A stretch of 64,000 nt of DNA, taken from contig DPVM01000007.1 of NCBI GenBank assembly GCA_003526845.1, positions 107,174 through 171,173 of the forward strand. Reading direction: 5' to 3'. The DNA comes from Oscillospiraceae bacterium (GTDB taxonomy: Bacteria; Bacillota; Clostridia; Oscillospirales; Acutalibacteraceae). Positions 14,736 through 23,865 of the stretch are shown in pieces. The number at the start of each line of letters is the position of its first letter. Within the stretch, counting starts at the first letter, position 1. The notes under the pieces were generated by a model that was given only the letters and a program-made list of their open reading frames with translations, was not told where the DNA came from and ran no database searches. The translations under genes and the position numbers were made by a program.

Positions 14736-16031
14736 TGTTTTATTGGGCAACAAGCCGCTGTCACTTACAATATTTACATTTGCCTTTAGAAGCGACTTGA
14801 TATAGCCGAGCGTTTTTCTGTCAATTATCTCACCCGGCACAATAATAGGAATGTCCGGCGGATAAGCATATATAAACTCGTTTGCAATTTTTCCAAGCGA
14901 TTCGTTGAGTGCCGTTTCTCTCGATTTTTCGGCGATTTCTATAATGTGCTCGCCCGACGCAATCGGCGGCTTGTCAATTAAATCGTTTGCCGTTTTAAAT
15001 AGGGAGGAATCTATCTCACAAAGCGCCGTTTTCAAATGCTCCAGCGCGTCTCGGCTGTCGGCAACCGATGTCATCAGTATTATATAGTTCTTGCTCGCCA
15101 TCTCCGGCTCAATGTTGTATTCTTTTCGCAATCTGTCGGCAAGAGCCGTGCCGTCAATATTCGCATTCGCGCAGGATATAACGATTTTTGAAATATCGTC
15201 GCTGTATTTCAGCCGCAGGCATTGAAGCTCAATATCGCGAAAATCCCAAAGATTTTTGATGTTTTCCTCAAAATCCTTTTTGTTGTTTTTGATATAGTCA
15301 CAGCATTTTGCCGCGCTGTCCATTATTATATAACTCGGCGAGCTTGTTTCAAAAATGTCGATATATCGCTTGAATTTTTCAATGTATTCCTCGTTGAAAA
15401 CATTTGCGACAGCCGCCTGTGTCAACGCCGGCAGCGTTTTGTGCAGACTCGAAATAACAATGTCGCCCGTCGGGTATTCACAAAATGTTGCTATCCCGAA
15501 ATGCGCACCGTGTGCCGCGTCAATTATAATCGGAATATTTGCTTTTATTCTGCTTGTGTTGCCCTCGTATGTCGGCGAGGTGATGACTATTGCCTTTGCG
15601 TCCTCATTATCAGCCAAAACAGCGTTCACATCATCCTGTAATGTGTTTGTATAGTATCCGTCAACATAGTCAAACCGCGGTTCAACATAAACCACTTTCA
15701 GCCGCCTTATCATACATGCGTTGTAAACACTTTTGTGGCAGTTTCGTGCTATTATTATTTTGTCGCCCTCATTGCAAACCGCAAAAATCGCCGCCAAAAT
15801 TCCGCCGGTCGAGCCGTTCGTCATCAAAAACGATTTTTTCGATTTGTAAATTTCAGCCAATGCGTTTTCAATTTCAAGTATGTTGCCGTGAGGGTCGTGC
15901 AAATTGTCCGCACTGTCGATTTCCGTTATGTCAATCTCACTGCCGACAATGCCGAATTTATCGCTCCTCTTGTGTCCCGGCATATGAAACGGGTATTTTT
16001 CAAGTTTTCTTAAATCATCTGAAAATTTCAA
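14718..16031 (-). CDS. Orn/Lys/Arg decarboxylase family PLP enzyme (short form)
   Basis: A fold-type I decarboxylase of 437 residues. Visible: FHMPGHKRSD near 15, TEIDSADNLHDPHG, SFLMTNGSTGGILAAI near 72, the cofactor-contacting IIIDAAHGAHFG near 170, and the Schiff-base lysine in SSLHKTLPALTQAA near 198. It lacks the N-terminal wing domain of E. coli-type decarboxylases, as do many Clostridial forms. It probably makes a polyamine or polyamine precursor from lysine, arginine or ornithine. The frame is open to 16040, but AAGGAG is 8 bases before a TTG at 16031, so a TTG start is preferred. It overlaps the upstream membrane protein gene by 17 bases. Confidence 0.82.
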   Translation of the reverse strand: MKFSDDLRKLEKYPFHMPGHKRSDKFGIVGSEIDITEIDSADNLHDPHGNILEIENALAEIYKSKKSFLMTNGSTGGILAAIFAVCNEGDKIIIARNCHKSVYNACMIRRLKVVYVEPRFDYVDGYYTNTLQDDVNAVLADNEDAKAIVITSPTYEGNTSRIKANIPIIIDAAHGAHFGIATFCEYPTGDIVISSLHKTLPALTQAAVANVFNEEYIEKFKRYIDIFETSSPSYIIMDSAAKCCDYIKNNKKDFEENIKNLWDFRDIELQCLRLKYSDDISKIVISCANANIDGTALADRLRKEYNIEPEMASKNYIILMTSVADSRDALEHLKTALCEIDSSLFKTANDLIDKPPIASGEHIIEIAEKSRETALNESLGKIANEFIYAYPPDIPIIVPGEIIDRKTLGYIKSLLKANVNIVSDSGLLPNKTLTKGA

Positions 16032-16569
16032 CTTTATCACTCCTTGTGTTGATTACCGCAAGCATTATGTAACCCGCAAAAATCGGAACCGTTTCAATCA
16101 GTCCGGTTTCTTGATATATCAAAAGCAAAACAAAATCGCCGAGCAGTATCACCGCCGTTATTACTGTAAACGCCTTGAATATTTTTTCCTTTTTAAAATT
16201 CAATAAAAACAAAACGAATACAGTTATTCCCGTCACTGCAGAGAATATCAGCGACCCTGCGCAGTGAAGATAATATTGTACCTTTTCGTCAAAATCAAAG
16301 TCAAAGCAAAGCGTCATAATCATACCTGTTGCCGAAATAACGAGCAGGGGAATGTACGCTCTCGTTTTTGTGTATCTTTTGTATGCCAAGGTTATGTTAA
16401 TGCAAAGCGCTGCAATCGTCAGCACACCCCAAATCACAAAATATCCGCGCCGCTCAAGGCCTATTGTCGACAGTGCACCCTCATTTTTGTATGCCGTGCC
16501 GAAATGCATATACCAAACGGTGTATATTGCCGCAACTATACAAGGCACAGTTGAAATGTATTTTTTCAA
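16015..16569 (-). CDS. Small multi-pass membrane protein of unknown function
   Basis: About 184 residues with six hydrophobic segments (for example VPCIVAAIYTVWYMHF, YFVIWGVLTIAALCINITLAY, LLVISATGMIMTLCF, VILLGDFVLLLIYQETG). I do not recognise the family. GGTGA precedes a TTG at 16569; a GTG at 16578 is the alternative. The end overlaps the decarboxylase start, which suggests cotranslation, so a role near polyamine metabolism is possible but unsupported by motifs. Confidence 0.6.
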   Translation of the reverse strand: MKKYISTVPCIVAAIYTVWYMHFGTAYKNEGALSTIGLERRGYFVIWGVLTIAALCINITLAYKRYTKTRAYIPLLVISATGMIMTLCFDFDFDEKVQYYLHCAGSLIFSAVTGITVFVLFLLNFKKEKIFKAFTVITAVILLGDFVLLLIYQETGLIETVPIFAGYIMLAVINTRSDKVEIFR

Positions 16570-16612
16570 TTCTATCACCGAAAAAATTTTACCATATTTT
16601 CAAAATAAAAAC

Positions 16613-16646
16613 AACAGCGCAAATGCAGGAATACATTTGCGCTGTT
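16613..16646 (-). terminator. Terminator after the YhgE/Pip gene
   Basis: A 13-bp stem (AACAGCGCAAATG with its complement, 8-base loop) followed on the minus strand by TTTTATTTTG. Confidence 0.8.
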
Positions 16647-16656
16647 TTGTTAAATA

Positions 16657-19149
16657 TCAGACAGTTTGTGTATTGTAATAATCGAGTTCTTCCTCTTCGT
16701 CGGCTTGTGCCTCTGCGCGCTTTTGCTTTTTGAGTTTAACTCGTCTTACTTCGTATGTTATAGCAGTCAAAATCGAGCATACAATCGTTATTCCGAGCAA
16801 TACAACAATGTCCTTCGTCAGTGAGTTTCCTGTCGATACGGTGCTCCTGAATGCGTCAACACCGTATGTGAACGGAACAAACGGATGAATGATTTGATAG
16901 AATTTCGGTGAAAGGTCTATCGGGTATGTTCCTGCCGAGCCGGAAAGGTTTAAGCAAAGCAATACAAGCAACAGGAACGAGCCTATACTGTCAAGCAGTG
17001 TGTTTAGGAAGTAGACTATCGCCATAAACGCGACGGATGTCAGTATCGCCATAAGGTAAGTGTTGAGTACATGTGCCGGTCTCATTCCGTCAATCACCAT
17101 AATCAGCGTTACCATGATTATCGGTGCAACTACCGCAACAAAGCCTGCAATGCCTGCATGTGTAACAAATGTTTTTCTCTTTTGAAGCGATGTCTTAAAC
17201 GGTGAGAACATAAGACAGAATGCAAGGCATGCAACCCAAAGTCCGGCACACATCATATATGCCGACATAGCCTCGCCGTTTGCGTTGATTGTGCGCTGAA
17301 ATGTTTCCGTTGCGTCAACCGGCTGTGAGAACATATCTGCCGCATTGTCATCGGTGTTCGTGTTGCTGATTTGCTCCGCACCGTCCTCAAGAGAGGTTTG
17401 AAGCGTTTTTGAGCCGTCGGAAAGTTTGTCACATCCGTTACCGATTTGAACAGAGCCGTCATAAAGCTTTGACGAGCCGCCGACAAGCTGGCCTGCACCG
17501 TCATCAAGCTGTGTTGCGCCGCCGTTGAGTGCCGAATTGTTTGAAACAAGCTGACTTGTTCCGTTTTTGATTTGTTTAACGCCGGATTGAAGCTGATTTA
17601 CTCCTGCTCCCAATTGGTCAGCGCCGCTGTCAACCTGCTCAACGCCGCCCGTATATGTTGTAACGCCTGCCTTGAGAGTTTGCATGCCCTCGATAAGTCC
17701 GATTTCGCCATCCTTAGCCTGTGTTTTGTCAAGTCCGTATTGAACATCCAAAAGTCCGTTTTTGAATTGCTCAAGCGTTTTGTTTGCCATTGTGAGCGCA
17801 TAGCTGCCGCTGTTGACAAGTGTGTCAATTTGTTTGTTAACCTCTTCGTAATTGCTTACTATTGCATTTGCGTTATTGAGAAGTTTTTGTATGTCCTCCT
17901 TGCTGAATTTTTTTTCAAAATCCTGGAGTTTAATCATCTTTTCGGCAAAGTCTTTAAGACTTTTAAGAGTTTTCTTTGCCTCCGAGCCGATAGGCAGCTG
18001 CATAAGTCTGTCGATTGTGTTTACAACCTTGTGCCAGTCAACAGCATCATAGTTGATGATTTCGTATATCGTGTCAAACTCCTCTGAGTTAACGAATTTG
18101 TCAAGGTCGCTTGTAGTTTGCTTGATGCTTGCGATTGTTTCGTCGTCAAGCACTTTGTCGGCTTCTGTTTTAACATCGCCGACTTTTTGAATAACTCCGT
18201 TGAGCTGGTCAAGCCCTGCCTCAAGTGTTTTGAGGTCTGAAAGGTTTTGGTCTGTCAGCGACGATGCAAGCGAACTGCTCATATATTGCAAGCCGTCAAG
18301 AATTTGACCCGTGCCGTCGTTGAGCGTTTTGTTGTTTGATACAAGCTGTGTTGTGCCTGCCTTCAATGTGCCTACGCCGTCTTTTAATTGCGTCGTGCCG
18401 TTTGAAAGCTGTGAAACGCCGTTGTCAACCTGTGTTACACCGTTTGTGTATGTCTGTAAGCCGTCCTTAAGCGTTCCTGTGCCCTCTTTAAGCGTAAGGC
18501 ATCCTGCCGAAAGAGTAGTCAAGCCGTCGGTGATTTGAATGTTGCCGTCTTTAAGCTGTCCGACACCGTTGTATATTTGGTGTGAGCCGTCTGCGGCAGC
18601 ATTAAAACCGTCCTCAATTGTGTTTAGATTTGCATATACTGTTTGTGCATATGTTTTTATAACCGTTTTGTTGAGCGATTCTTTGATGGTTTTAACCGCC
18701 GATTCGCCGAATTTACTTGCAATGTAGTTTGTGCCGGGGTTGGTGTAGTATTGCATTTCCATTTTTTTCGGATTTTTTTGCGTCAGCGTTGTGGCGTTGC
18801 TTGAAAAATCGTGCGGAATTATCATTACCATATAATATGTTCCGTTTTCAAGTCCGTCAAGCGCAACCTTTTCGTCAACAAAGTTAAATTTTAACGAGTC
18901 GTTTTCTTTAAGATTGTCGCAAAGTTGTTCGCCGACATTGAGCGTCTTGCCGTTGTAAGATACCGCTTCGTCTTGGTTTACGATTGCAACCGGCAGACTG
19001 CCTGTGTTTCCGTACGGGTCCCACATCGAGCCGAGAAAAAGCACAGTGTAGATAGACGGTATAAGCATAATCGCTATCATTACAACAATCATAAAGTGCT
19101 CTTTGACAAATTTGTGAAATTTAGATTCTTTTTTTAATCTTTTTGCCAT
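16657..19149 (-). CDS. YhgE/Pip-type membrane protein (ABC-2-like)
   Basis: This 830-residue protein has the YhgE/Pip layout. A first membrane helix near 20-45 (FMIVVMIAIMLIPSIYTVLF) is followed by about 600 extracytoplasmic residues, then five or six helices at the C-terminus (AYMMCAGLWVACLAFCLMF onward) and a charged tail. The external region holds two arrays of an L-x-x-G pattern with a unit near 7-8 residues (VGQLKDGNIQITDGLTTLSA and similar), around residues 190-295 and 480-600, with helical sequence between. The family includes Lactococcus phage receptor Pip and type VII-secretion-linked proteins. AAAAGG fits the ATG at 19149. A perfect promoter and an inverted repeat lie upstream. Confidence 0.85.
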   Translation of the reverse strand: MAKRLKKESKFHKFVKEHFMIVVMIAIMLIPSIYTVLFLGSMWDPYGNTGSLPVAIVNQDEAVSYNGKTLNVGEQLCDNLKENDSLKFNFVDEKVALDGLENGTYYMVMIIPHDFSSNATTLTQKNPKKMEMQYYTNPGTNYIASKFGESAVKTIKESLNKTVIKTYAQTVYANLNTIEDGFNAAADGSHQIYNGVGQLKDGNIQITDGLTTLSAGCLTLKEGTGTLKDGLQTYTNGVTQVDNGVSQLSNGTTQLKDGVGTLKAGTTQLVSNNKTLNDGTGQILDGLQYMSSSLASSLTDQNLSDLKTLEAGLDQLNGVIQKVGDVKTEADKVLDDETIASIKQTTSDLDKFVNSEEFDTIYEIINYDAVDWHKVVNTIDRLMQLPIGSEAKKTLKSLKDFAEKMIKLQDFEKKFSKEDIQKLLNNANAIVSNYEEVNKQIDTLVNSGSYALTMANKTLEQFKNGLLDVQYGLDKTQAKDGEIGLIEGMQTLKAGVTTYTGGVEQVDSGADQLGAGVNQLQSGVKQIKNGTSQLVSNNSALNGGATQLDDGAGQLVGGSSKLYDGSVQIGNGCDKLSDGSKTLQTSLEDGAEQISNTNTDDNAADMFSQPVDATETFQRTINANGEAMSAYMMCAGLWVACLAFCLMFSPFKTSLQKRKTFVTHAGIAGFVAVVAPIIMVTLIMVIDGMRPAHVLNTYLMAILTSVAFMAIVYFLNTLLDSIGSFLLLVLLCLNLSGSAGTYPIDLSPKFYQIIHPFVPFTYGVDAFRSTVSTGNSLTKDIVVLLGITIVCSILTAITYEVRRVKLKKQKRAEAQADEEEELDYYNTQTV

Positions 19150-19205
19150 TTTCATCACCTTTTGAGTTTTACAATAAGTTTATAAGGTTGTTTATATCAA
19201 TACTG

Positions 19206-19228
19206 TTTGTAAATTGTGCAAATACAAA
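19206..19228. promoter_or_regulatory. Inverted repeat, candidate operator in the YhgE leader
   Basis: TTTGTA and TACAAA flank an 11-base centre, between the predicted transcription start (about 19243, minus strand) and the gene. Its place and shape fit a TetR-type repressor site, and YhgE/Pip genes are often under such control; no regulator gene is nearby. Confidence 0.3.
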
Positions 19229-19249
19229 TAGTAATCACTTTTCGATAGT

Positions 19250-19278
19250 ATTATATTACCCACCTTCGTAATTGTCAA
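19250..19278 (-). promoter_or_regulatory. Perfect-consensus promoter for the YhgE/Pip gene
   Basis: TTGACA, a 17-base spacer and TATAAT on the minus strand, about 100 bases ahead of the start. Confidence 0.75.
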
Positions 19279-19328
19279 CAAAAAAAGATATTTTTAGCAT
19301 AGTGTCAAATATTATTAAATTATTTGCA

Positions 19329-19357
19329 TTGACTTTGTTAATAATAATCAATATAAT
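19329..19357 (+). promoter_or_regulatory. Promoter of the secreted beta-helix gene
   Basis: TTGACT, a 17-base spacer and TATAAT on the plus strand, 67 bases ahead of the TTG start. Confidence 0.65.
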
Positions 19358-19424
19358 TGATTAATAAGGGCGCAATGTATGCTTTTTTATGTTACCCGCT
19401 TGTTAATCTGTGGGGGGAATATTA

Positions 19425-20639
19425 TTGAAAAAACTGCATTTTGTGCCGATATTTACTGTTTGCGCCTTTGTTTTGTGCACTTTGTCGTTTCCGCTCGGTG
19501 CCTCGGCAGGTGAAAACAGCATCACTGTCACTTCACCTAATAAAATGAATTTTTCCGTTTCGATTGAGTCCGACGATATTACTCACGCACTTAAGGCGGC
19601 GTTTAAATATTGCAAAAAAAATGCCTCGCCCGACAATCGCTGTAAAATTACCGTCGCAAAAGGAATATATAAGGTCAGCAAAACAATCACCTTTGTGTCT
19701 TATACAACATTGTCAGCCGACGGAGTGACATTGGTAAATACTCCCTCGTCTGGCAATATATTAAAATCGCCGACAGGCTCGGGATATTCCGCCTGCACCG
19801 ATTTTTCAATGACAGGCGGCACGCTCACATATTCGCCCGATAACTTAAAAGGCTCGTGCCTTGTTCGCATCGGACATTCTCAAAATATAACATTTTCAAA
19901 TGTCGAATTTTTGAATAATTATCAGTCGCATCATATGGAAATTGCCGCAAGCAAAAATGTTGTTGTCGATTCGTGCAAGTTTTCTTCACAGCGTGCGTCG
20001 CTCAACCGTACAAGCGCCGAGGCTCTGCAAATTGACATCCTCACCGAGTCTCATTTCCCGGGATACGAGCCGTATGATTTCACCATCAACGACGGCATTA
20101 CCGTTAATTCCTGTCTGTTTGAAAATACAGTCCGAGGACTCGGCACTCATTCGCTTTTTGCAGGCGATTATCAAAAAAATATCAAAATCACAAACAATAC
20201 TTTTCACAATGTTTCATCGACCGCCGTTTCGGCATTCGGCTGGGTTTCGTCGCTGATTGATTCAAATACAATCATTTCCTGCGGCGAGGGTATCAACTAT
20301 TCGCTTATAAAAGCGGAGAACGAGGCTGAAACCGTTTCCGTTTCGCCAAACGCCGCCGATTTTTCGATTGACTGCAAAACCGTTATTTCAAACAATGTCA
20401 TTTCCGTTGAAAAAACGGTCGCAGCGCGTGCGCCGTATGCAATTTCCATCTACGGCAGAGATTATTCGTCATCAAATAATATCTGCTTTAAGCGCGCCGA
20501 TTATTCGGTATATAATATTGTAATTAAATTTAATAATTTAGCAACGCCGTGCGATTTTGTTCTGCTTTCGGGCGTGCGAAACGCGCGTGTTTATTTAAAT
20601 AAAGTCCAAAACAACCGAAAAAGTGTGGTTTCGGTTTAA
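19425..20639 (+). CDS. Secreted right-handed beta-helix (pectate-lyase-like) protein
   Basis: The start is placed at the TTG at 19425, which follows GGGGGGAA and gives a clean signal peptide: KK, a hydrophobic core FVPIFTVCAFVLCTLSF and the cleavage site GASA-GE near 30. The mature part of about 375 residues shows repeated beta-strand turns of the parallel beta-helix type (NITFSNVEFLNN, NVVVDSCKFS, GITVNSCLFENT, NIKITNNTFHNVSS, SLIDSNTIISC), as in polysaccharide lyases, epimerases and carbohydrate-binding helices. The region near 60 (ALKAAFKYCKKNA) is the usual N-terminal cap. Action on an external polysaccharide is likely; no catalytic residues can be assigned. No cell-wall anchor is visible. 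Confidence 0.78.
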   Translation: MKKLHFVPIFTVCAFVLCTLSFPLGASAGENSITVTSPNKMNFSVSIESDDITHALKAAFKYCKKNASPDNRCKITVAKGIYKVSKTITFVSYTTLSADGVTLVNTPSSGNILKSPTGSGYSACTDFSMTGGTLTYSPDNLKGSCLVRIGHSQNITFSNVEFLNNYQSHHMEIAASKNVVVDSCKFSSQRASLNRTSAEALQIDILTESHFPGYEPYDFTINDGITVNSCLFENTVRGLGTHSLFAGDYQKNIKITNNTFHNVSSTAVSAFGWVSSLIDSNTIISCGEGINYSLIKAENEAETVSVSPNAADFSIDCKTVISNNVISVEKTVAARAPYAISIYGRDYSSSNNICFKRADYSVYNIVIKFNNLATPCDFVLLSGVRNARVYLNKVQNNRKSVVSV

Positions 20640-20655
20640 CCTACGGAGGTATGCT

Positions 20656-20997
20656 ATGCCATATATCAACACATCAACCAATATCAAAATCACCGATGAG
20701 AAAAGGGAACAGCTCAAGGCCCGTCTCGGCAGGGCAATCGAAAATCTCGGCAAAAGCGAAAGTTGGCTTATGCTCGGCTTTGATGATGAAAAGCCAATGT
20801 ATTTTAAGGGTGATTCATCGTCACCGATGGCTTTTGTCGATATCAGCGTTTTCGGCAAATCAACCGATGATGGCTGTGAAAAAATGACAAAAGAGCTTTG
20901 TTCGATTTATAACGAAATTCTCGGAATCGCTCCCGATAAATTTTATGTCAAATATTCCGGCACAAATCAGTGGGGCTGGAATAATATGAATTTCTAA
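20656..20997 (+). CDS. MIF-like tautomerase superfamily protein
   Basis: This 113-residue protein starts Met-Pro; after Met removal Pro1 would be the catalytic base of the tautomerase superfamily. The layout (PYINTSTNIKITDEKREQLK, KSESWLMLGFDDEKPMYF, then DISVFGK and a C-terminal YVKYSGTNQWGWNNMNF) and length match macrophage migration inhibitory factor and its bacterial homologues, which form trimers and tautomerise phenylpyruvate in vitro. CGGAGGT stands 5 bases before the ATG. It follows the secreted protein gene by 16 bases and precedes the sirtuin gene by 11, so it is likely in an operon. The physiological substrate is unknown. Confidence 0.85.
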   Translation: MPYINTSTNIKITDEKREQLKARLGRAIENLGKSESWLMLGFDDEKPMYFKGDSSSPMAFVDISVFGKSTDDGCEKMTKELCSIYNEILGIAPDKFYVKYSGTNQWGWNNMNF

Positions 20998-21008
20998 AAG
21001 GCGCAAAT

Positions 21009-21719
21009 ATGACTTTACAGCAAATTATCGATTCATCAAACAAAATAGTCTTTTTCGGCGGCGCCGGCGTTTCGACCGAAAGTGGAATACCCGATTTCAG
21101 AAGCACCGACGGTTTGTATAATCAAAAATACGATTTTCCGCCCGAGGAAATACTCAGCCATTCGTTTTTTTACGATAATACAGAGTATTTTTATAATTTT
21201 TACCGCGACAAAATGCTTGCTCTCCATGCAAAGCCCAATGCAGCTCATTATAAGCTTGCTGAACTTGAAAGTGCCGGCAAACTGATTGCGGTTGTTACAC
21301 AAAATATTGACGGCTTGCATCAGGCGGCAGGCACTCACAATGTCCTTGAACTGCACGGCTCGGTACATAGAAACTATTGCACATCCTGCGGAAAGCCTTA
21401 TTCCGCCGAGTTTATAAAAAATTCAAGCGGTGTTCCGCATTGCGATTGCGGCGGTGTGATTAAACCCGATGTCGTTTTGTACGAGGAGGGGCTTGACGAT
21501 GATACCGTCAAAGCCGCACTTCTTGCCATCGGCAAGGCGGATTGTATGATTGTTGCCGGAACTTCGCTCAATGTTTATCCCGCCGCAGGATTTATCAAGT
21601 ATTTCGGCGGCGAGCATTTTGTTCTTATCAACCGCGACCCGACCCCTGCCGATAATATGGCTGATCTTGTCATTCACGGCAATGTGGGCGAAATTCTGTC
21701 GCAAATCGAGGTGCGCTGA
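21009..21719 (+). CDS. cobB: Sir2-family NAD-dependent protein deacylase
   Basis: This 236-residue sirtuin carries the NAD-binding GGAGVSTESGIPDFRS near 17, the catalytic TQNIDGLHQAAG near 97 and the His of LELHGSVHRNYC near 113. A zinc site comes from CTSCG and CDCGG near 121-145, followed by VAGTSLNVYP near 182. It removes acyl groups from lysine using NAD. The length is normal for short bacterial CobB-type enzymes. The stop overlaps the start of the radical SAM gene (TGATG), so the two are translationally coupled. Confidence 0.93.
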   Translation: MTLQQIIDSSNKIVFFGGAGVSTESGIPDFRSTDGLYNQKYDFPPEEILSHSFFYDNTEYFYNFYRDKMLALHAKPNAAHYKLAELESAGKLIAVVTQNIDGLHQAAGTHNVLELHGSVHRNYCTSCGKPYSAEFIKNSSGVPHCDCGGVIKPDVVLYEEGLDDDTVKAALLAIGKADCMIVAGTSLNVYPAAGFIKYFGGEHFVLINRDPTPADNMADLVIHGNVGEILSQIEVR

Positions 21720-22792
21720 TGGCTGTATCTGTTATGCTTAAGCCCTCGTCCTCTGCCTGCAACCTCAAATGTAAGTATTGTTTTTACAGCAATGTTTCAA
21801 GTGAGCGTGCAGAGTTTTTCAAGGGTATGATGAGTGACGAAACGGCTGAAAATGTCATTTCAAAGGCGCTCTCTTTCGCCGATTCGTCTCAGGTCTATTT
21901 CACTTTTCAGGGCGGCGAGCCTCTGCTACGCGGTGTTGATTTTTTTAAGCGCTTTGTGTCAAAAGTAAAAGCGCTTAATATAAAGAATTCAGCTGTCACG
22001 CTCTGTGTTCAAACAAACGGCACATTGATTGACGACGAGTGGTGCCGCTTTTTTAAGGATAATAATGTCCTTGTCGGCGTTTCGCTCGACGGCGATGAGG
22101 AACTTAATTCCTACCGCGTTTATCCCGACGGCAAAAATTCGTTTGACGATATTATGCGCGGAATCTCACTACTGGATAAATACGGTATTAATTACAATAT
22201 ATTATCTGTTCTTACATCACGCCTTGCGCAAAATGTTCGCCGTTCATATCGTTTTTTTAAACAGCACGGCTTTCGCTATCTTCAGTATATTCCGTGTTTG
22301 AAACCTTTTGATTGCGACGATGATGAATACGCAATGTCCGTCGACGATTACGCATCATATCTAAAAAGCTGTTATAAAATTTATTTTAACGATAATATGC
22401 GCGGCAATCTCGTTTCGATAAGGCAGTTTGATAATTACGCTCTGCTTGCCTCGGGCAAAAATGCAGAGCAGTGCGGAATGAACGGTCCCTGTTCGACACA
22501 GTTTGTTGTTGAGGGCGACGGCTCGGTTTATCCGTGCGATTTTTATTGCACCGATGAATGGCTGCTCGGGAATATTAATGAAAACGATTTTAACGAGCTG
22601 TTTAATTCAAAGCTCAGCGTCACTTTTCTAAAGGACTCCTTCAAAATCGGCGACGATTGCAAAAAATGCGATTATTTCACGCTCTGCCGCGGCGGCGGTT
22701 GTAAGCGCAATCGCCAAAATGCCGATTATTGCAAGGCGTATAAAGATTTTTTCGCAAGCTCATACAATATGATTTTGCAAATGAGCCGATAA
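21719..22792 (+). CDS. anSME-like radical SAM/SPASM enzyme
   Basis: A 357-residue radical SAM protein with CNLKCKYCFYS near 17, FTFQGGEPLL near 60, CVQTNGTLID near 95, and SPASM cysteines in CGMNGPCSTQFVVEGDGSVYPC (broken across 255-276) and CKKCDYFTLCRGGGCKR near 318. This is the architecture of anaerobic sulfatase-maturating enzymes, which oxidise Cys or Ser in a partner enzyme to formylglycine. No sulfatase gene is present in the window, so the target is encoded elsewhere or is different. It is coupled to the sirtuin gene by a TGATG overlap. Confidence 0.82.
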   Translation: MAVSVMLKPSSSACNLKCKYCFYSNVSSERAEFFKGMMSDETAENVISKALSFADSSQVYFTFQGGEPLLRGVDFFKRFVSKVKALNIKNSAVTLCVQTNGTLIDDEWCRFFKDNNVLVGVSLDGDEELNSYRVYPDGKNSFDDIMRGISLLDKYGINYNILSVLTSRLAQNVRRSYRFFKQHGFRYLQYIPCLKPFDCDDDEYAMSVDDYASYLKSCYKIYFNDNMRGNLVSIRQFDNYALLASGKNAEQCGMNGPCSTQFVVEGDGSVYPCDFYCTDEWLLGNINENDFNELFNSKLSVTFLKDSFKIGDDCKKCDYFTLCRGGGCKRNRQNADYCKAYKDFFASSYNMILQMSR

Positions 22793-22865
22793 CCTCGGCA
22801 ACGCACCGTGTTTTGACTGCAACTATGTGCGCTATATAATTACCGCGGTCGGAAAGGCTGATTTT

Positions 22866-23777
22866 ATGAAAAAAATACTATCTGTTGTGCTTGCGATTTC
22901 TCTTGCCGCAACGCTTTTTTGCGCCTGCTCAAAGAGCAATTCGTCAAACGATACTCCCCAAACGGCTGACTTTTCACTGAAATATACATACGATACAGTT
23001 TATTATGATTACGATTCAAGTATTTTTCACGCTTATGAGGAAGTTTGCAAGGCTGTTATCAATCGCGATTCAGATGTCCGCGTAAATACCGGCTATTTTA
23101 ATAAGGTACAACAGCTCCTTTATACCTCGTTTCCGCTAAATGCGCTTGTTCAAAAATATTCCGTTAAGGATGACGATTCGGGTATTTCGATTTCCTATAA
23201 TTACGAGCAGGCGGAACATGTCGAAAAGGTAAATTTGTTCAACAAAAAAATTCTCGAGATTGAAAAGGCGTGCAATATTTCAACCGCTTCTAAGGAGGAG
23301 TATGTGATAAATGTCTATCATTATATTTCCTCGCATATTAAGCAATCAAAAAATGTCGCAATCAATTCGTTTGATACCGTGTTAAAAGGGGAAGGCTCCT
23401 CGTTTTCATACGCCAATGTGTTTGAATATCTCCTTTTGCAAAATGATATTGATGCTTATCATATAATCGGTGCCGACGCAAGCGATGTCAGCTGGGGCTT
23501 GAGTGCCGCTGCTCTCGACAATAAGGTTTATTATTTCGACCCGATGACGGAATTTTTAAACAACGGCGGCAAATCACTCTATTATTTCGGCATGACAGAC
23601 GCTGATTTGAAGTCCGAGGGTATCAAGTCTGTCAAGTTTTCAAACAACGGCGTTCCGTCTCCTGTTAATGACAAGCGCTTTGCCGCCTGCCGAAAGTGCG
23701 AAAAGTGGGAGATTAAGAATAGATGCCTCCTTGTAACTGTAAATGGCGGCAAAATTGTTAAAATTGCACTAAAATGA
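22866..23777 (+). CDS. Lipoprotein with a degenerate transglutaminase-like domain
   Basis: The ATG at 22866, preceded by GGAAAGG, gives a lipoprotein signal peptide (KKILSVVLAISLAATLFCAC) with the lipobox Cys near 18. The mature protein of about 285 residues contains INVYHYISSHIK near 145, GEGSSFSYANVFEYLLLQND near 175, and VYYFDPMTEFL near 225. These line up with the transglutaminase core, but the catalytic Cys position is Ser/Ala-like and the His-Trp motif is absent, keeping only the Asp. It is probably non-catalytic and surface-bound. Its place after the radical SAM gene may be incidental, and the function is unknown. Confidence 0.68.
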   Translation: MKKILSVVLAISLAATLFCACSKSNSSNDTPQTADFSLKYTYDTVYYDYDSSIFHAYEEVCKAVINRDSDVRVNTGYFNKVQQLLYTSFPLNALVQKYSVKDDDSGISISYNYEQAEHVEKVNLFNKKILEIEKACNISTASKEEYVINVYHYISSHIKQSKNVAINSFDTVLKGEGSSFSYANVFEYLLLQNDIDAYHIIGADASDVSWGLSAAALDNKVYYFDPMTEFLNNGGKSLYYFGMTDADLKSEGIKSVKFSNNGVPSPVNDKRFAACRKCEKWEIKNRCLLVTVNGGKIVKIALK

Positions 23778-23865
23778 GCCGATAACGGTCGAGGTGAATT
23801 TTCGCTCACTGTTAAATATGCACAAAAATAAATGTAAATAAATTATTAACAAATATTAAAACCCG

